The notes under the pieces were generated by a model. The model saw only the letters and a list, made by a program, of their open reading frames with translations. It made no database searches and was not told where the DNA came from. A program made the translations under genes and the position numbers. Below, piece after piece: positions 27,019-35,873 of a DNA stretch of 64,000 bases (its first letter is position 1; each line of letters opens with the position of its first letter). The DNA comes from WJMB01 sp964581465 (GTDB lineage: Bacteria; RBG-13-66-14): assembly GCA_964581465.1 (NCBI GenBank), contig CAZOOP010000003.1:1-64000 (forward strand), in the 5' to 3' direction.

Positions 27019-27201
27019 TTACTTGGTGGAAGTCACCGGTGGTGCGTCTCGGGAGCGTTCCGCCCGGCGCTTGGCCCTCGGGCTGCAACCCGGACAGCCC
27101 CGGCAGGGATCGCGCCGCCGCTCCCGGCGGACGAACAGGACCAGAGCCGTCAGGCCGCCGAGAGCCCCCAGGCCGAGCAGCAGCCAGCCGAACCAGCTCA
27201 T
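27019..27201 (-). CDS. Small Cys-rich membrane protein of the feo locus (second)
   Basis: A 60-residue protein with one N-terminal helix (WFGWLLLGLGALGGLTALVL) and a basic tail carrying the cluster CRGCPGC. This layout, one helix then a Cys cluster, is that of the FeoB-associated small proteins thought to assist ferrous iron transport. Its ATG lies 5 bp after the stop of a similar tiny gene that itself directly follows feoB. The ribosome site AAGAG overlaps that stop. Two such proteins in a row are unusual. Confidence 0.65.
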   Translation of the reverse strand: MSWFGWLLLGLGALGGLTALVLFVRRERRRDPCRGCPGCSPRAKRRAERSRDAPPVTSTK

Positions 27202-27205
27202 CGGG

Positions 27206-27367
27206 CTACTCTTTTCCTGTGGTGTCGCGGCACTCGCCGCCGTCGCGGCAGGCGCAGCGCTCGCCGCAACCCAGGGGGTTGCCGCCGCCGGGGCGGCGGG
27301 TCAGCAACAGGGCCAGGATCGAGCCGACGAGGATCACTCCGGCGATGATGGGGCCGATGACGGACAC
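27206..27367 (-). CDS. FeoB-associated Cys-rich small membrane protein (first)
   Basis: A 53-residue protein that starts with GTG at 27367 just after GGAGGC and ends with TAG at 27206. One helix (VIGPIIAGVILVGSILALLL) is followed by RRPGGGNPLGCGERCACRD and a final Cys, four cysteines in all. This matches the FeoB-associated Cys-rich family in size, topology and position, 12 bp after feoB. It probably sits in the inner membrane with the Cys cluster in the cytoplasm near the FeoB pore. Confidence 0.75.
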   Translation of the reverse strand: MSVIGPIIAGVILVGSILALLLTRRPGGGNPLGCGERCACRDGGECRDTTGKE

Positions 27368-27379
27368 ATTGCCTCCGGG

Positions 27380-29632
27380 TCAGGCGAACAGGCCGGCGAT
27401 CAACCGCACCGCCCCGGCGACGAGCCAGGCGGTCACGGTCAGATAGACGATGGTGAACAGGGTCCACTTCCAGGAGCCGGTCTCGCGGCGGATGACCGCC
27501 AGCACGGCGATGCAGGGGACGTAGATCAGCACGAAGACCATCAGGGGCAGGGCGATCAGCCAGCCTTTGCCGCCGGTGCGGGCGTTCCAGTCGGCGCGCA
27601 GTATATCCTGGAGCTCGGCGCCTTCGTCTTCGGCGTCCTCGACGGCGTAGAGCACGCCCAGGGTGCCCACGACTACCTCCTTGGCGGCGAAGCCAGCCAC
27701 CAGGGCGCTGGAGATCTTCCAGTCGAAGCCCAGGGGCCGCATGACGTAGGCCAGGCCGCGGCCGATGTAACCCAGGGGCGAGCTGCGCAGACGGGCGGCC
27801 TCACGCTGGGCGTCGAGAGACTCCAGGCGGGCGGTGTACCCGATATAATCCGCGGCGTTCGCATCGACTTGGGCGGACAGTTCGGCGGGCAGGGGTTCAC
27901 CCACACCGGGATCGAAGTCCGTGGGCAGGGTCAGTCCGGCGGCGGCGGCGTAGGCTCGGGCGGCCTCGAGCTCCCGGGCCTCGAAGTCGGCGGCGTCGGG
28001 GGCTTGGCGGGGGAAGGCGCTCAGCGCCCAGATGACCAGCATGGCGAAGAGGATGATCGTGCCGGCCTTCCTGACATACATCCAGGCCCGGCGCCAGGCG
28101 TGGAGCAGCACGGCCTTGACCGTGGGCACGTGGTAGGTGGGCAGCTCCATCACGAAGGGGTCCTGGTCGCCCTTGAGAAGGGTGCGGCGCAGGATGCGGG
28201 CGGACAGCACGGCCAGCAGGATACCCAGCAGGTAGACGGCGAAGATGACGGTGCCGGCGTTGTCGGGGAAGAAGGCCCCGGCGAGGAGGATGTAGACCGG
28301 CAGCCGCGCGCCGCAACTCATCAGCGGCACGGTGAGGATGGTCACCAGGCGGTCCTTGGGGTTCTCCAGGGTGCGGGCGGCCATCACCGCCGGGACGGTG
28401 CAGCCGAAGCCGATGACCATCGGGATGAAGCTCTTGCCGTGGAGCCCCAGCTTGTGCATGAAGCGGTCCATCACGAAGGCGCCCCGGGCCATGTAGCCCG
28501 AGTCCTCGAGGATAGAGATCATGATGAACAACAGCAGGATGTTGGGGGTGAAGACCAGCACCCCGCCCACGCCGCCGATGACCCCATCGACCACCAGGGA
28601 GCGCCAGAGTCCCGGGGCCATCACCGTGGAGACCTCGGCTCCGGCCCAGGCGAAGAAACGCTCGAGCAGCTCCATCAGCGGGGTGCCCAGGGTGAAGGTG
28701 GCCTCGAAGGTCAGCCACATCAGGAAGAGGAAGATGGGCAGGCCCCAGATGCGGTGGGTCAGCACCCGGTCGATCTTTTCGGTGGTCCGGGCGCGGCCCT
28801 TGACGTTGCGGCGCAGGATCTCGCGGGCGGCTCCGGCGCCGAAGCCGTAGGCCGCCTCGGCGAAGTGGTCGCCGGGCTCCTCGCCGAGCAGGGAGGCCAA
28901 CTCGCGCCGCAGGCGGCGGACCAGCTCGAAGAGCCCGCGCCCGGGAGCTCCGTGCTCCTCGAGGCGGCCGGCGTACTCCTCGTCGCCCTCGAGCAGCTTG
29001 ATGGCCTGCCAGCGTCGCGGCCCCCCCAGGTCGATGCCGGGATGCTCCTCGAGATAGGCGACGACTTCGCCCAGCGCCCGCTCCAGATCCTCGCCGTAGT
29101 GGACCCGGATGCGCTTGGCCGGGTACTCGCCCTCGGCGACCTCGAGGACGGCGACGAGGAGCTCCTCGACGCCCCGGCCGCGCACCGCCACCAGGGGCAC
29201 CACGGGACAGCCCAGCAGATGCGAGAGCTGCTCCAGGTCCAGCTCGTCGCCCTGGGTGCGCACCACGTCCATCATGTTGATAGCGACCACCAGGGGCAGC
29301 TCGAGCTCGAGCAGTTGGGTGGTCAGGAAGAGGTTGCGCTCCAGATTGGAGCCGTCGACGATGTTGACGATGACGTCGGGCTCGTCGGAGGCCAGGTAAT
29401 CCCGCGCGACGAGCTGGTCCGGGGTCAGCGGCGACAGCGAGTAGGTCCCGGGCAGGTCGACGATCTCCAGGCGGCGGCCGGCGTGCCCCACGGCGCCGAC
29501 CCGGCGCTCGACGGTGACGCCGGGCCAGTTGCCCACCTGCTGCCGACCGCCGGTCAGCGCGTTGAACAGCGCCGTCTTGCCGCAGTTGGGGTTGCCGGCG
29601 ATGGCCACGGTGATCGGTTGCTGTTGAGACAA
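27380..29632 (-). CDS. feoB: Ferrous iron transporter FeoB
   Basis: FeoB imports Fe2+ across the inner membrane and is gated by a cytoplasmic G-domain. The 750-residue length is typical. G1 is GNPNCGKT (13-20), G3 is DLPG (59-62) and G4 is NMMD (119-122). A helical spacer domain follows, then two Gate (nucleoside-recognition) blocks with the conserved GFGCTVPAVMAARTL and about eight to ten helices. The feoA-like gene is 81 bp upstream and two tiny Cys-rich genes are immediately downstream, so this is a complete feo operon transcribed leftward. Confidence 0.95.
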   Translation of the reverse strand: MSQQQPITVAIAGNPNCGKTALFNALTGGRQQVGNWPGVTVERRVGAVGHAGRRLEIVDLPGTYSLSPLTPDQLVARDYLASDEPDVIVNIVDGSNLERNLFLTTQLLELELPLVVAINMMDVVRTQGDELDLEQLSHLLGCPVVPLVAVRGRGVEELLVAVLEVAEGEYPAKRIRVHYGEDLERALGEVVAYLEEHPGIDLGGPRRWQAIKLLEGDEEYAGRLEEHGAPGRGLFELVRRLRRELASLLGEEPGDHFAEAAYGFGAGAAREILRRNVKGRARTTEKIDRVLTHRIWGLPIFLFLMWLTFEATFTLGTPLMELLERFFAWAGAEVSTVMAPGLWRSLVVDGVIGGVGGVLVFTPNILLLFIMISILEDSGYMARGAFVMDRFMHKLGLHGKSFIPMVIGFGCTVPAVMAARTLENPKDRLVTILTVPLMSCGARLPVYILLAGAFFPDNAGTVIFAVYLLGILLAVLSARILRRTLLKGDQDPFVMELPTYHVPTVKAVLLHAWRRAWMYVRKAGTIILFAMLVIWALSAFPRQAPDAADFEARELEAARAYAAAAGLTLPTDFDPGVGEPLPAELSAQVDANAADYIGYTARLESLDAQREAARLRSSPLGYIGRGLAYVMRPLGFDWKISSALVAGFAAKEVVVGTLGVLYAVEDAEDEGAELQDILRADWNARTGGKGWLIALPLMVFVLIYVPCIAVLAVIRRETGSWKWTLFTIVYLTVTAWLVAGAVRLIAGLFA

Positions 29633-29713
29633 TTTGTCACCTACCCAGGTTTTCTCAAGAAAGGCATCCCCGGTAAGGATGCTCGCTGGTTCCGCGTTCG
29701 CCGCGGGGACTCC

Positions 29714-30205
29714 TTAGCCCCCTTCATCGGCCTCCGGGGCTTCGTCGCCGTCGCGCAGCCGCTTGACCATGATCCGGTGGGCCATGAAACGGCTGAGACC
29801 CACCCGGGTGTCGCCCACGGTGACGATCAACGGCTGGCGCTCGACCAGCTCGGCCTCGGCGCCGACGACGACGCCGACCTCGTGCAGGCGGCGGCGGATG
29901 CGCGGCCCGCCCTTGACCAGCAGCACGCGGAAGCGCTCGCCGATCTCGAGATCGTCCAGATGCTCGGCGTCGACCAGGCTCACCCGCAGCCAGTCGCCCA
30001 GAGCGGCCTTGACGGCCTCGGTCAGGGACTCGCCCAGGCCGCCGACGGCGTCGTCGATCGTCGAAAGCAGCGCCGGAGGGAGCTTGATATCGATCGACAC
30101 CCGACCGCCGTCGACATCGACGTTGACGGCGTCGTCGATGTCGCCGCCCACCTCCTCGCGCAGGTCCCGCAGGAAACGTCGGCGGTGCTGACGGTGTTGT
30201 CTCAT
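29714..30205 (-). CDS. feoA: FeoA-domain protein with novel N-terminal domain
   Basis: A 163-residue cytoplasmic protein. Residues about 85-155 form a FeoA SH3-like domain (LEIGERFRVLLVKGGPRIRRRLHEVGV in pieces, ending MAHRIMVKRL), which normally binds and tunes FeoB. FeoA alone is about 75-90 residues. The first 80 residues here are an extra domain with VDGGRVSIDIKLPPALL and GLGESLTEAVKAAL that I do not recognise. ATG 30205 follows AAAGGTCC. An upstream in-frame ATG would add 49 residues without support. It precedes feoB by 81 bp. Confidence 0.85.
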   Translation of the reverse strand: MRQHRQHRRRFLRDLREEVGGDIDDAVNVDVDGGRVSIDIKLPPALLSTIDDAVGGLGESLTEAVKAALGDWLRVSLVDAEHLDDLEIGERFRVLLVKGGPRIRRRLHEVGVVVGAEAELVERQPLIVTVGDTRVGLSRFMAHRIMVKRLRDGDEAPEADEGG

Positions 30206-30689
30206 TGGACCTTTCACGCTGCTGGTTCGCCCGCGGTTGTCGACGTGCCGGGTGGGTCCGCCGCCCGGTTTCGTTGATGATCGACCAGCCGACAGGGCTG
30301 CGATCAGACAAGGGCCGCTGTTATCGCGCAACTCGGTTATCGAGCCGAACACTCCCGACTCTATGCTGTCGATGTCCGCTGTTTGTTGGCGACTTCACCT
30401 TATCACATGGGGGGCCACATAGGGGGATATGAACGATTCAGGCCTTGAATAGCAAAAGCTCTCTTCCGACCCCCTGCGATGTTGTCTCATCTGTTGTGTA
30501 AGTTTAGCGGTAAAGGGAGAAAGTGTCAATGGTCAGGCGGGTCTCAATAGGGGGGAGGAGATGGGTCAGTAGCTCAGTTTCCTTCCGGGTCGCGCGCATA
30601 CCTCCAATCGAGGCGTGTTGTGTTAAAAAAAATGATACGACTAAGAGCAGCCGCATCATATAGTATGAAGCGCACAATAGCGAGAACGC
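30206..30689. other. 484-bp gap upstream of feo and downstream of the AT-rich gene
   Basis: No gene is supported on either strand. The feo promoter must lie here, but no Fur-box-like palindrome could be recognised with confidence. GC content falls sharply from about 30610 leftward-to-rightward into the AT-rich gene. Confidence 0.4.
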
Positions 30690-31601
30690 CTATTCATGTA
30701 TCTTTATAATAACGGTTTTCGTGTTCGATTCATTACAATGTCTGTTTCTAACATTTATCTCGACTGAATTTTGATTTAAACATACCATGTAATCATTATT
30801 ATAATTCGTATTGTTGCTATTGTTTCTATTGTTATAATATTGAAACAATTTATCATACCCAAACCCCAGCATCTTCCATGCATAGAATGTAGCTAATAAG
30901 TATATAATTATTGTTAGCATAATATGAACGAATAGACTAACTATAAAGGCAGCCCCTATCGACAGATAGATAACTGATATAGTGGCAACAGTATATCCAA
31001 TATTCATTGATCCATAAGCCAGATGAAAATCCTGTGATGCATTTGGATGCTTAGAATCATTGTATATGCTACTTAATTTTCCGTTAATCCTTTTTATCTC
31101 CTTATCGTTTTTTTTGATATATTTCATGTAAGCCGGTATGCTAATAAATGGTATATAAAGAAATATGCAATCTATAATGTATAGTAAGGCAAGTACGCAT
31201 TTACAAGCTTTTTTACCGATGCATTTACTAATTCTTTCTTTGCTGATAAATATAAGCCACCAATATTGACAGGTATCATGATCATTACAAATGTATTTAT
31301 GATAATTGCATTTTTGATTTTCGCGGTATAATAACGTATGGTAATAAGATAATATTGATACAAAAAATCCAGCAGCAAGAATCCCACCTAGCATTAGAAT
31401 TGCAAATGATAAATCACCATAGCTCCAACTAAAATCAACGCTAATTCTATCTATATTAAATATAATTGCTATTGTTATCAATACGGCAGCGATAAATCCA
31501 GGCATCATCCATCGGTAAGCGATATATGCAGGGATGCCAAGTACACTTTTAGGTTCTCCTGTACGACGCCCTTTACTTTGATAGTTTTGTTTCTCTTCCA
31601 T
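30690..31601 (-). CDS. AT-rich membrane protein of unknown function (likely horizontally acquired)
   Basis: A 303-residue protein with hydrophobic segments at about 33-50, 65-85, 138-160, 205-225 and 228-245. Two soluble stretches are rich in Lys, Asn and Tyr, and the C-terminal tail has runs of Asn. Codons are overwhelmingly A/T-ending and the gene is near 30% GC by eye, in sharp contrast with flanking genes. A good ribosome site (AAAGGAATG) precedes ATG 31601. A Cys-containing loop (CNYHKYICNDHDTCQYWW) lies near residues 98-115. It starts 30 bp after the nqrE stop, so it may be expressed from that operon. No family recognised. Confidence 0.75.
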   Translation of the reverse strand: MEEKQNYQSKGRRTGEPKSVLGIPAYIAYRWMMPGFIAAVLITIAIIFNIDRISVDFSWSYGDLSFAILMLGGILAAGFFVSILSYYHTLLYRENQKCNYHKYICNDHDTCQYWWLIFISKERISKCIGKKACKCVLALLYIIDCIFLYIPFISIPAYMKYIKKNDKEIKRINGKLSSIYNDSKHPNASQDFHLAYGSMNIGYTVATISVIYLSIGAAFIVSLFVHIMLTIIIYLLATFYAWKMLGFGYDKLFQYYNNRNNSNNTNYNNDYMVCLNQNSVEINVRNRHCNESNTKTVIIKIHE

Positions 31602-31630
31602 TTTTCACATTCCTTTCGCAGTCTTTCAGA

Positions 31631-32203
31631 CTACAGCAACCCCGTCAAGCCGATGAACGCCATCGCCATGATCGCCGTGGCGATCATCGTGATCCCCGGT
31701 CCCTCGAGGCCCTTGGGGATATCGGCCTTCTCGACCTTCTGCCGGATTCCCGCCAGGGCGGTGATGGCCAGGGTCCAGCCCACTCCGGAGCCGAAGCCGT
31801 AGGACAGGGTTTCGATGAAGCCGTAGCCGCGCAGGACCATGAACAGCGAGACGCCCAGGATCGCGCAGTTGACGGTGATCAGGGCCAGAAAGACGCCGAA
31901 GGAGGCGTAGAGGTCGGGGCTGAAGCGCTCGATGGCCAGCTCGAGGACTTGGACGATGGCGGCGATGACGACGATGAAGATGATGTACTGCAGGTGCTCG
32001 ACGCCGAAAGGCGCCAGCAGGTAGTGCTGGATGGCCCAGTTGGCGGCGGCGGTGAGGGTCATCACCACGGTAACGGCGGCGCCCATGCCCAGGGCGGTCT
32101 TGACGTCGCGGCTGACGGCGATGAAGGGGCACATGCCCAGGAAGTTGGTCAGGGCGATGTTGTTGGTCAGCGCGGCGGAGAAGAGCACGACGAGGACGTG
32201 CAT
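31631..32203 (-). CDS. nqrE: Na+-translocating NADH:quinone reductase subunit E
   Basis: This six-helix inner-membrane subunit helps ligate the intramembrane iron centre and lines the Na+ path of NQR. The sequence follows NqrE closely: NFLGMCPFIAVS, ELAIERFSPDLY, LITVNCAILG with the key Cys, YGFGSGVGWTLAI and ALAGIRQKVEKADIPKGL. RnfA is the homologue in Rnf complexes, but the DIPKGL-G-GIT ending and the NqrF gene nearby favour NqrE. It lies 5.7 kb from nqrF, whereas standard operons keep D-E-F adjacent. The lipoprotein gene upstream ends 3 bp before its start. Confidence 0.9.
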   Translation of the reverse strand: MHVLVVLFSAALTNNIALTNFLGMCPFIAVSRDVKTALGMGAAVTVVMTLTAAANWAIQHYLLAPFGVEHLQYIIFIVVIAAIVQVLELAIERFSPDLYASFGVFLALITVNCAILGVSLFMVLRGYGFIETLSYGFGSGVGWTLAITALAGIRQKVEKADIPKGLEGPGITMIATAIMAMAFIGLTGLL

Positions 32204-32206
32204 GGC

Positions 32207-32887
32207 TCACCTTTCCTCGAGGATCCAGTCGACGGCCGCGTCCATTAAAGCATAGCTGTCGGGGTGGTAGTCAATGCAGCCGTCGCCGACGTCGTAGCGG
32301 TGGAGCACGACGGGGGTGTCGTCGTCGGGGATGAAGTACGGGCCGTAGCAGTAGTTGAAGCGCGGGTTCGGTTCGAGATCGGCGGTGATCGGGTGCTCGT
32401 CGTCGACGACGTGAAGGCTGGTGATCTCGCACTCCGGGTAGGGGGCGATCTCGTCGATTGGACCGACGGCGTCGCCGGAGAACAGGGCCAGAGGCTCCAT
32501 GGGCAGTTGATTGCCCTGCCAGAAGACCCGGGAGGCGGCGAAGTACGACCCGCCGCAGATACCCAGGTAACCGCCGCCGTCTTCGAGGAAGCCCCGGATG
32601 GCATCCTTGGCGTCGCCGCCGAGATCGGCGGCGTACTGGTACATGTCGCCGCCGGGGAAGACCACCAGGCTGAAGCCCGCGCAGCCGTACTCGGCGAAGT
32701 AGTCGGGTCCGGCGCGGCGGACCTCCCAGCCGAGGTTCTCCAGCAGCTCCTCGGTGGTGTCGATGCAGCTCTCCTCGGCGCCGGGGCCGTCGTAGAGCAG
32801 CGCGTCGCCGGAGAGCCGGACCAGGGACTGGCAACCGGCCGCGAGGGTGAGCAGGATAAAAAGTGGGAGTATGCGCAATCGGTTCAT
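32207..32887 (-). CDS. Lipoprotein with BPL-N / class I glutamine amidotransferase-like domain
   Basis: A 226-residue lipoprotein with lipobox LAAGC. The mature domain reads LLYDGPGAEESC, LVVFPGGDMYQYAADLG, GGGYLGICGGSYFAA (nucleophile-elbow Cys) and PYPECEITSLHVVDDEHPI. This is the pattern of biotin-protein-ligase N-terminal-like amidotransferase folds. Whether it is catalytic in the periplasm is unknown. The start at 32887 has GGAGCGAAG upstream and a signal follows; an ATG at 32983 would add 32 residues before the signal. It is 3 bp upstream of nqrE and so co-transcribed with it. Confidence 0.78.
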   Translation of the reverse strand: MNRLRILPLFILLTLAAGCQSLVRLSGDALLYDGPGAEESCIDTTEELLENLGWEVRRAGPDYFAEYGCAGFSLVVFPGGDMYQYAADLGGDAKDAIRGFLEDGGGYLGICGGSYFAASRVFWQGNQLPMEPLALFSGDAVGPIDEIAPYPECEITSLHVVDDEHPITADLEPNPRFNYCYGPYFIPDDDTPVVLHRYDVGDGCIDYHPDSYALMDAAVDWILEER

Positions 32888-33204
32888 CTTCGCTCCATTG
32901 ACTTCTGGCCAATAACTTCTGGCGTCCCGGTTGGTGATGGCCGCCCGCTTGCCGCCCGTCCGGAGTCTTGAAGGAGGCTTCATGCTTTATCAGGAGGTGC
33001 GATTGCTGCATCGGCGACGAATGTCTAACAAGGCCGCGCAAGGGCGGATGGGCGGCGGTCCGGTCGGGTGGGCTGTCACCAGCGAGGGCGGGAAGATAAG
33101 CCGCGGCAGTCTCGCGGCCCGTTAGGCTATTCCAACCGCTCATCGCCCTATCGACGGGATGCTTTTCCGCCCGACACGTTATCGAGCCCGGTGCGAATGC
33201 GGAA
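32888..33204. other. 317-bp gap
   Basis: Nothing recognisable was found: no hairpin with a U tract, no repeat copy and no frame with protein-like text. It separates the BPL-N-like lipoprotein from the propeller pair and may contain the promoter of the former. Confidence 0.4.
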
Positions 33205-34188
33205 TCAGTCCGCCGGCGCCCAGCTCGGCTCGCCGGCGTTCTCGTAAAGCCAGACGTGCACGTACTTCGCGGCGAAGATGCCGTCGCTGACACCCAGCCG
33301 GTGCTCCGCGGCGGCGACGATGAAGCGGCCGCAGCCGTCGCAGGCGGGATCGGGCAGGGCGCGGGCGATGTCGGGTTCGGTCAGCTTCCAGCTTTCTTCG
33401 ATCTCGCCCCGCTTCGGGTCCAGGCGCAGGAAGACCGTCTCGGCGTTTTCCGCGCTTCCGAAGGTGACGCGCAACAGCAGGTCGCCGTCGGCGCAGCGGA
33501 CGATATCATCGACGCGGTAGCTCTCCCGACCGGCCAGGGGACCATAGTGGTCGCAGGCCAGGGCGTCGTGGATCAGCACCAGACCGGCGGGGAAGGGCGG
33601 TTCTGTCCAGCTCCAGGGTTCGTAGGAACACAGCACGCCCAGCCCGTCCACGTGAACCGGGTGGCGGTAGTCGCCGGGATGGACGACCAGGGGCTCGACG
33701 GCTTCGCGCTCGAGGTCGTAGTAGAAGGCGGCGTAGCGTCGCTCGTCACCGGCCTGGTCGTCGGGGTTCTCCCCGTTGCCGGCTTGGAGTCCATAGACAC
33801 CGAAGTTGGCGCTGCCGTAGGCGCTGAAGTAGATGCGCTCCCCGTCGGTGGACCAGCAGAGGTCGGCCTCGACGGCGGGGGTCTCGGTGAGGCGGCGAAG
33901 GTCCCGGCCTTCGCCGTCGGGGCCGAGCTCCATCAGGAAGATGTCCACGGCGCCGTCGCGCTCCGCCGCCCAGGCCAGGCGGCGGCCGTCGGGGGAGAGG
34001 GCCGGGTGGTGGTCGCAGCCCGGATCGTCGGTCAGTCGCTGCGGCTCGCCGTCGGGAAGCTCGACCAGCATCAGCTCCCCCGTGGGGTCCTTCGAGTAAT
34101 CGATATAGGCCAGGCGGCCCTCGAGCTCGTACCCGACGGCGGGGGCCGCAACGGCCAAAGCCGTGATGATCAGGGTCAAGCTCCGCAT
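33205..34188 (-). CDS. Exported TolB-like beta-propeller protein
   Basis: A 327-residue protein with a cleavable signal (likely after APAVG) and no lipobox. It has propeller blades of the PD40 type: YIDYSKDPTGELMLVEL, LSPDGRRLAWAAERDG and WSTDGERIYFSAYG. The C-terminal half diverges and contains the Cys pair DPACDGCGRF. It starts in a TGATG overlap with the upstream propeller gene, so the two are translationally coupled and probably arose by duplication. Such propellers often scaffold envelope complexes; the partner is unknown. Confidence 0.78.
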   Translation of the reverse strand: MRSLTLIITALAVAAPAVGYELEGRLAYIDYSKDPTGELMLVELPDGEPQRLTDDPGCDHHPALSPDGRRLAWAAERDGAVDIFLMELGPDGEGRDLRRLTETPAVEADLCWSTDGERIYFSAYGSANFGVYGLQAGNGENPDDQAGDERRYAAFYYDLEREAVEPLVVHPGDYRHPVHVDGLGVLCSYEPWSWTEPPFPAGLVLIHDALACDHYGPLAGRESYRVDDIVRCADGDLLLRVTFGSAENAETVFLRLDPKRGEIEESWKLTEPDIARALPDPACDGCGRFIVAAAEHRLGVSDGIFAAKYVHVWLYENAGEPSWAPAD

Positions 34189-35222
34189 CAGTCCGCCTTC
34201 TGCAAGGGTGTCCAGCAGGGGTAGCCGTCGAACTGTCCGTTATCGGTCAACGGGAAGGTGTCCCAGGGCTCGGTGATGGAGCGCAGGGCCAACTCGGCGT
34301 CCGGATCGTCGGCGGTGGCGTGGTAGACGCGCAGCCCGCAGTCATCGGCCGGGGTCGGGTGGAGCACCGCCGTGGGATCGACGCGCCCCTCGACGCTGAC
34401 CACGCCGATGGCGGGGTCCAGGACGGTCAGCCGGGTCTCGCCGTTTATATCGCGCACCACCAGCAGGCGGCCCTTGGAGAGCGCCCAAGGCTGGGCCGGC
34501 GTGTTCTCCGTGTGGCGATGGACGTTCAGCGGCGCGCCGTCGATCAACACCTCGACGGGCTCGCCGTCGACGAGCTCGACCAGGCGGTAGTCGTCGACTT
34601 CGTACTCGGGTTGCCAGACGGCGTAAAGGCGATCGCCGAGAAGCGCCGGGGCGTAGAACATCCCGGGGCGGTCGCTCAGGCGCTCGGGGCCGCCTCCGTC
34701 GAGGTCCAGGCGGTAGATATCGTAGAACTCGAGCTTGCCCGTGCCGTCGTAGTCGAGAGCGGAATAGTAGAGGGCGTCAGCGGTTCCGGAACCCCACGCC
34801 AAAAAACCCTCGCGGTGGGGATCATTGGTCAATCGCCTGATGTCGGTCAGTTCACCTTCAACGATGTCGGCCAGATAGACGTCCTCCCGACCGTCGCGGG
34901 TGGAGAGCCAGGCCAGGCGGCGGCCGTCGGGAGACAGTGCCGGACCCCAGTCCCAGGCCGGGTCCGTGGTCAGGCGTCGTGTCTCGCCGTCGGGCGTCCG
35001 GCGGTAGTAGATATCCCACCCGCCGTCCGCCTCGGCCACCCAGACCAGGCGGCCCGCGTTTTCCGTCGCGTCGCTCGCGAGGGCGGCGGCCGGGTATCCC
35101 GACTGGGGCGCTACGTCGGACTCGACGACCTCGCCGTTACCCGCGCAGCCGGTGAGGAAGCCCACAAGCAGGCTGGTAAGGAGGATGGGTGTCAGCGGGT
35201 GAAAACAGTTCCGCGTAGTCAT
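34188..35222 (-). CDS. TolB-like beta-propeller lipoprotein
   Basis: A 344-residue lipoprotein with lipobox FLTGC. Blades include LVWVAEADGGWDIYYRR, LSPDGRRLAWLSTRDG (nearly identical to the next gene) and WGSGTADALYYSALDYDG. The C-terminus ends PLTDNGQFDGYPCW, mirrored by PLTDNDHYDGEASW in the propeller at 35.9 kb. The three form a paralogous set. ATG 35222 is chosen because the signal starts there; an upstream in-frame ATG at 35282 would add 20 residues. Confidence 0.8.
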   Translation of the reverse strand: MTTRNCFHPLTPILLTSLLVGFLTGCAGNGEVVESDVAPQSGYPAAALASDATENAGRLVWVAEADGGWDIYYRRTPDGETRRLTTDPAWDWGPALSPDGRRLAWLSTRDGREDVYLADIVEGELTDIRRLTNDPHREGFLAWGSGTADALYYSALDYDGTGKLEFYDIYRLDLDGGGPERLSDRPGMFYAPALLGDRLYAVWQPEYEVDDYRLVELVDGEPVEVLIDGAPLNVHRHTENTPAQPWALSKGRLLVVRDINGETRLTVLDPAIGVVSVEGRVDPTAVLHPTPADDCGLRVYHATADDPDAELALRSITEPWDTFPLTDNGQFDGYPCWTPLQKAD

Positions 35223-35873
35223 GACGGGCAACTCCTGACCAGTGGATATCAGCCGTCTTTCCTTAACATGTTGGATCATCACAAGAAACTGAACCTAGCA
35301 TTTACAACTCAGGGCAGTTGCATCTCAGGAAAACCGCCACGTGTGGGGTCTTGGAAACTACCCGCAGCGCGGCTTCAACTCGGGGAAGATCGATAACGGT
35401 CGAATACTCCTAATGCAATAGTGCCTTGTCAGCGAATCCTTCACGCACAGCTTGGTCGACGCTTGAGCGGAACCAACAGCCTGCGGTTTCCGGCGGCACT
35501 CAATGCAGGTTCATCTACATCGCCACTTGCATCGCCAGCATGTATTGGCATAACAATGCGGTGGTCTGACAAAGGCGGCGATTCTGCGCTATCAAGCATT
35601 ATATGACAATCTATCAGCTGGATGAGTCGGTTTCGCTGCCAGAGATGAGCCCTGACTTCTTGTTTTTGATACACCAGCCAACTGAACTGATTATGCGCCA
35701 TAGGCTGATGTGTTGGGGGGCATACACGCTAACGCGTACCGTCGAACAGCCACGGCTCAATGAAGCGTGGGGGTGATGCGGGACTGCTTGAGCGGCCGAC
35801 AACCTGGTTATTGACCGCTATTCGAGCCAATCAGCAAAAGGAAGCCACCATTGGCGGTTAGCAGAGGCGAGGA
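35223..35873. other. 651-bp gap with family A repeat
   Basis: No intact gene. Family A copy 3 lies at 35604-35632. Near 35278-35300, tcacaagaaactgaacctag resembles, inverted, tcaccagaaactgaacc from 14647-14668. A minus-strand frame at 35441-35701 contains NRLIQLIDCH and ESPPLSD, shared with the 14.3-kb copy, so this may be a relic gene. The stretch is AT-richer than the flanking genes. Confidence 0.5.
35604..35632 (+). repeat. Dispersed repeat family A, copy 3
   Basis: tgacaatctatcagctggat plus gagtcggtt, one base different from the copy at 5-33. Similarity with the 14.3-kb copy extends left to about 35565. Confidence 0.75.

Noticed and set aside
27023..30277. A 1,084-codon plus-strand open frame opposite feoB
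   Set aside because: It lies antisense to the fully convincing feoB and feoA genes, is made of Gly/Gln/Asp/His-rich low-complexity text and has no ribosome site. It is a product of GC-rich codon bias.
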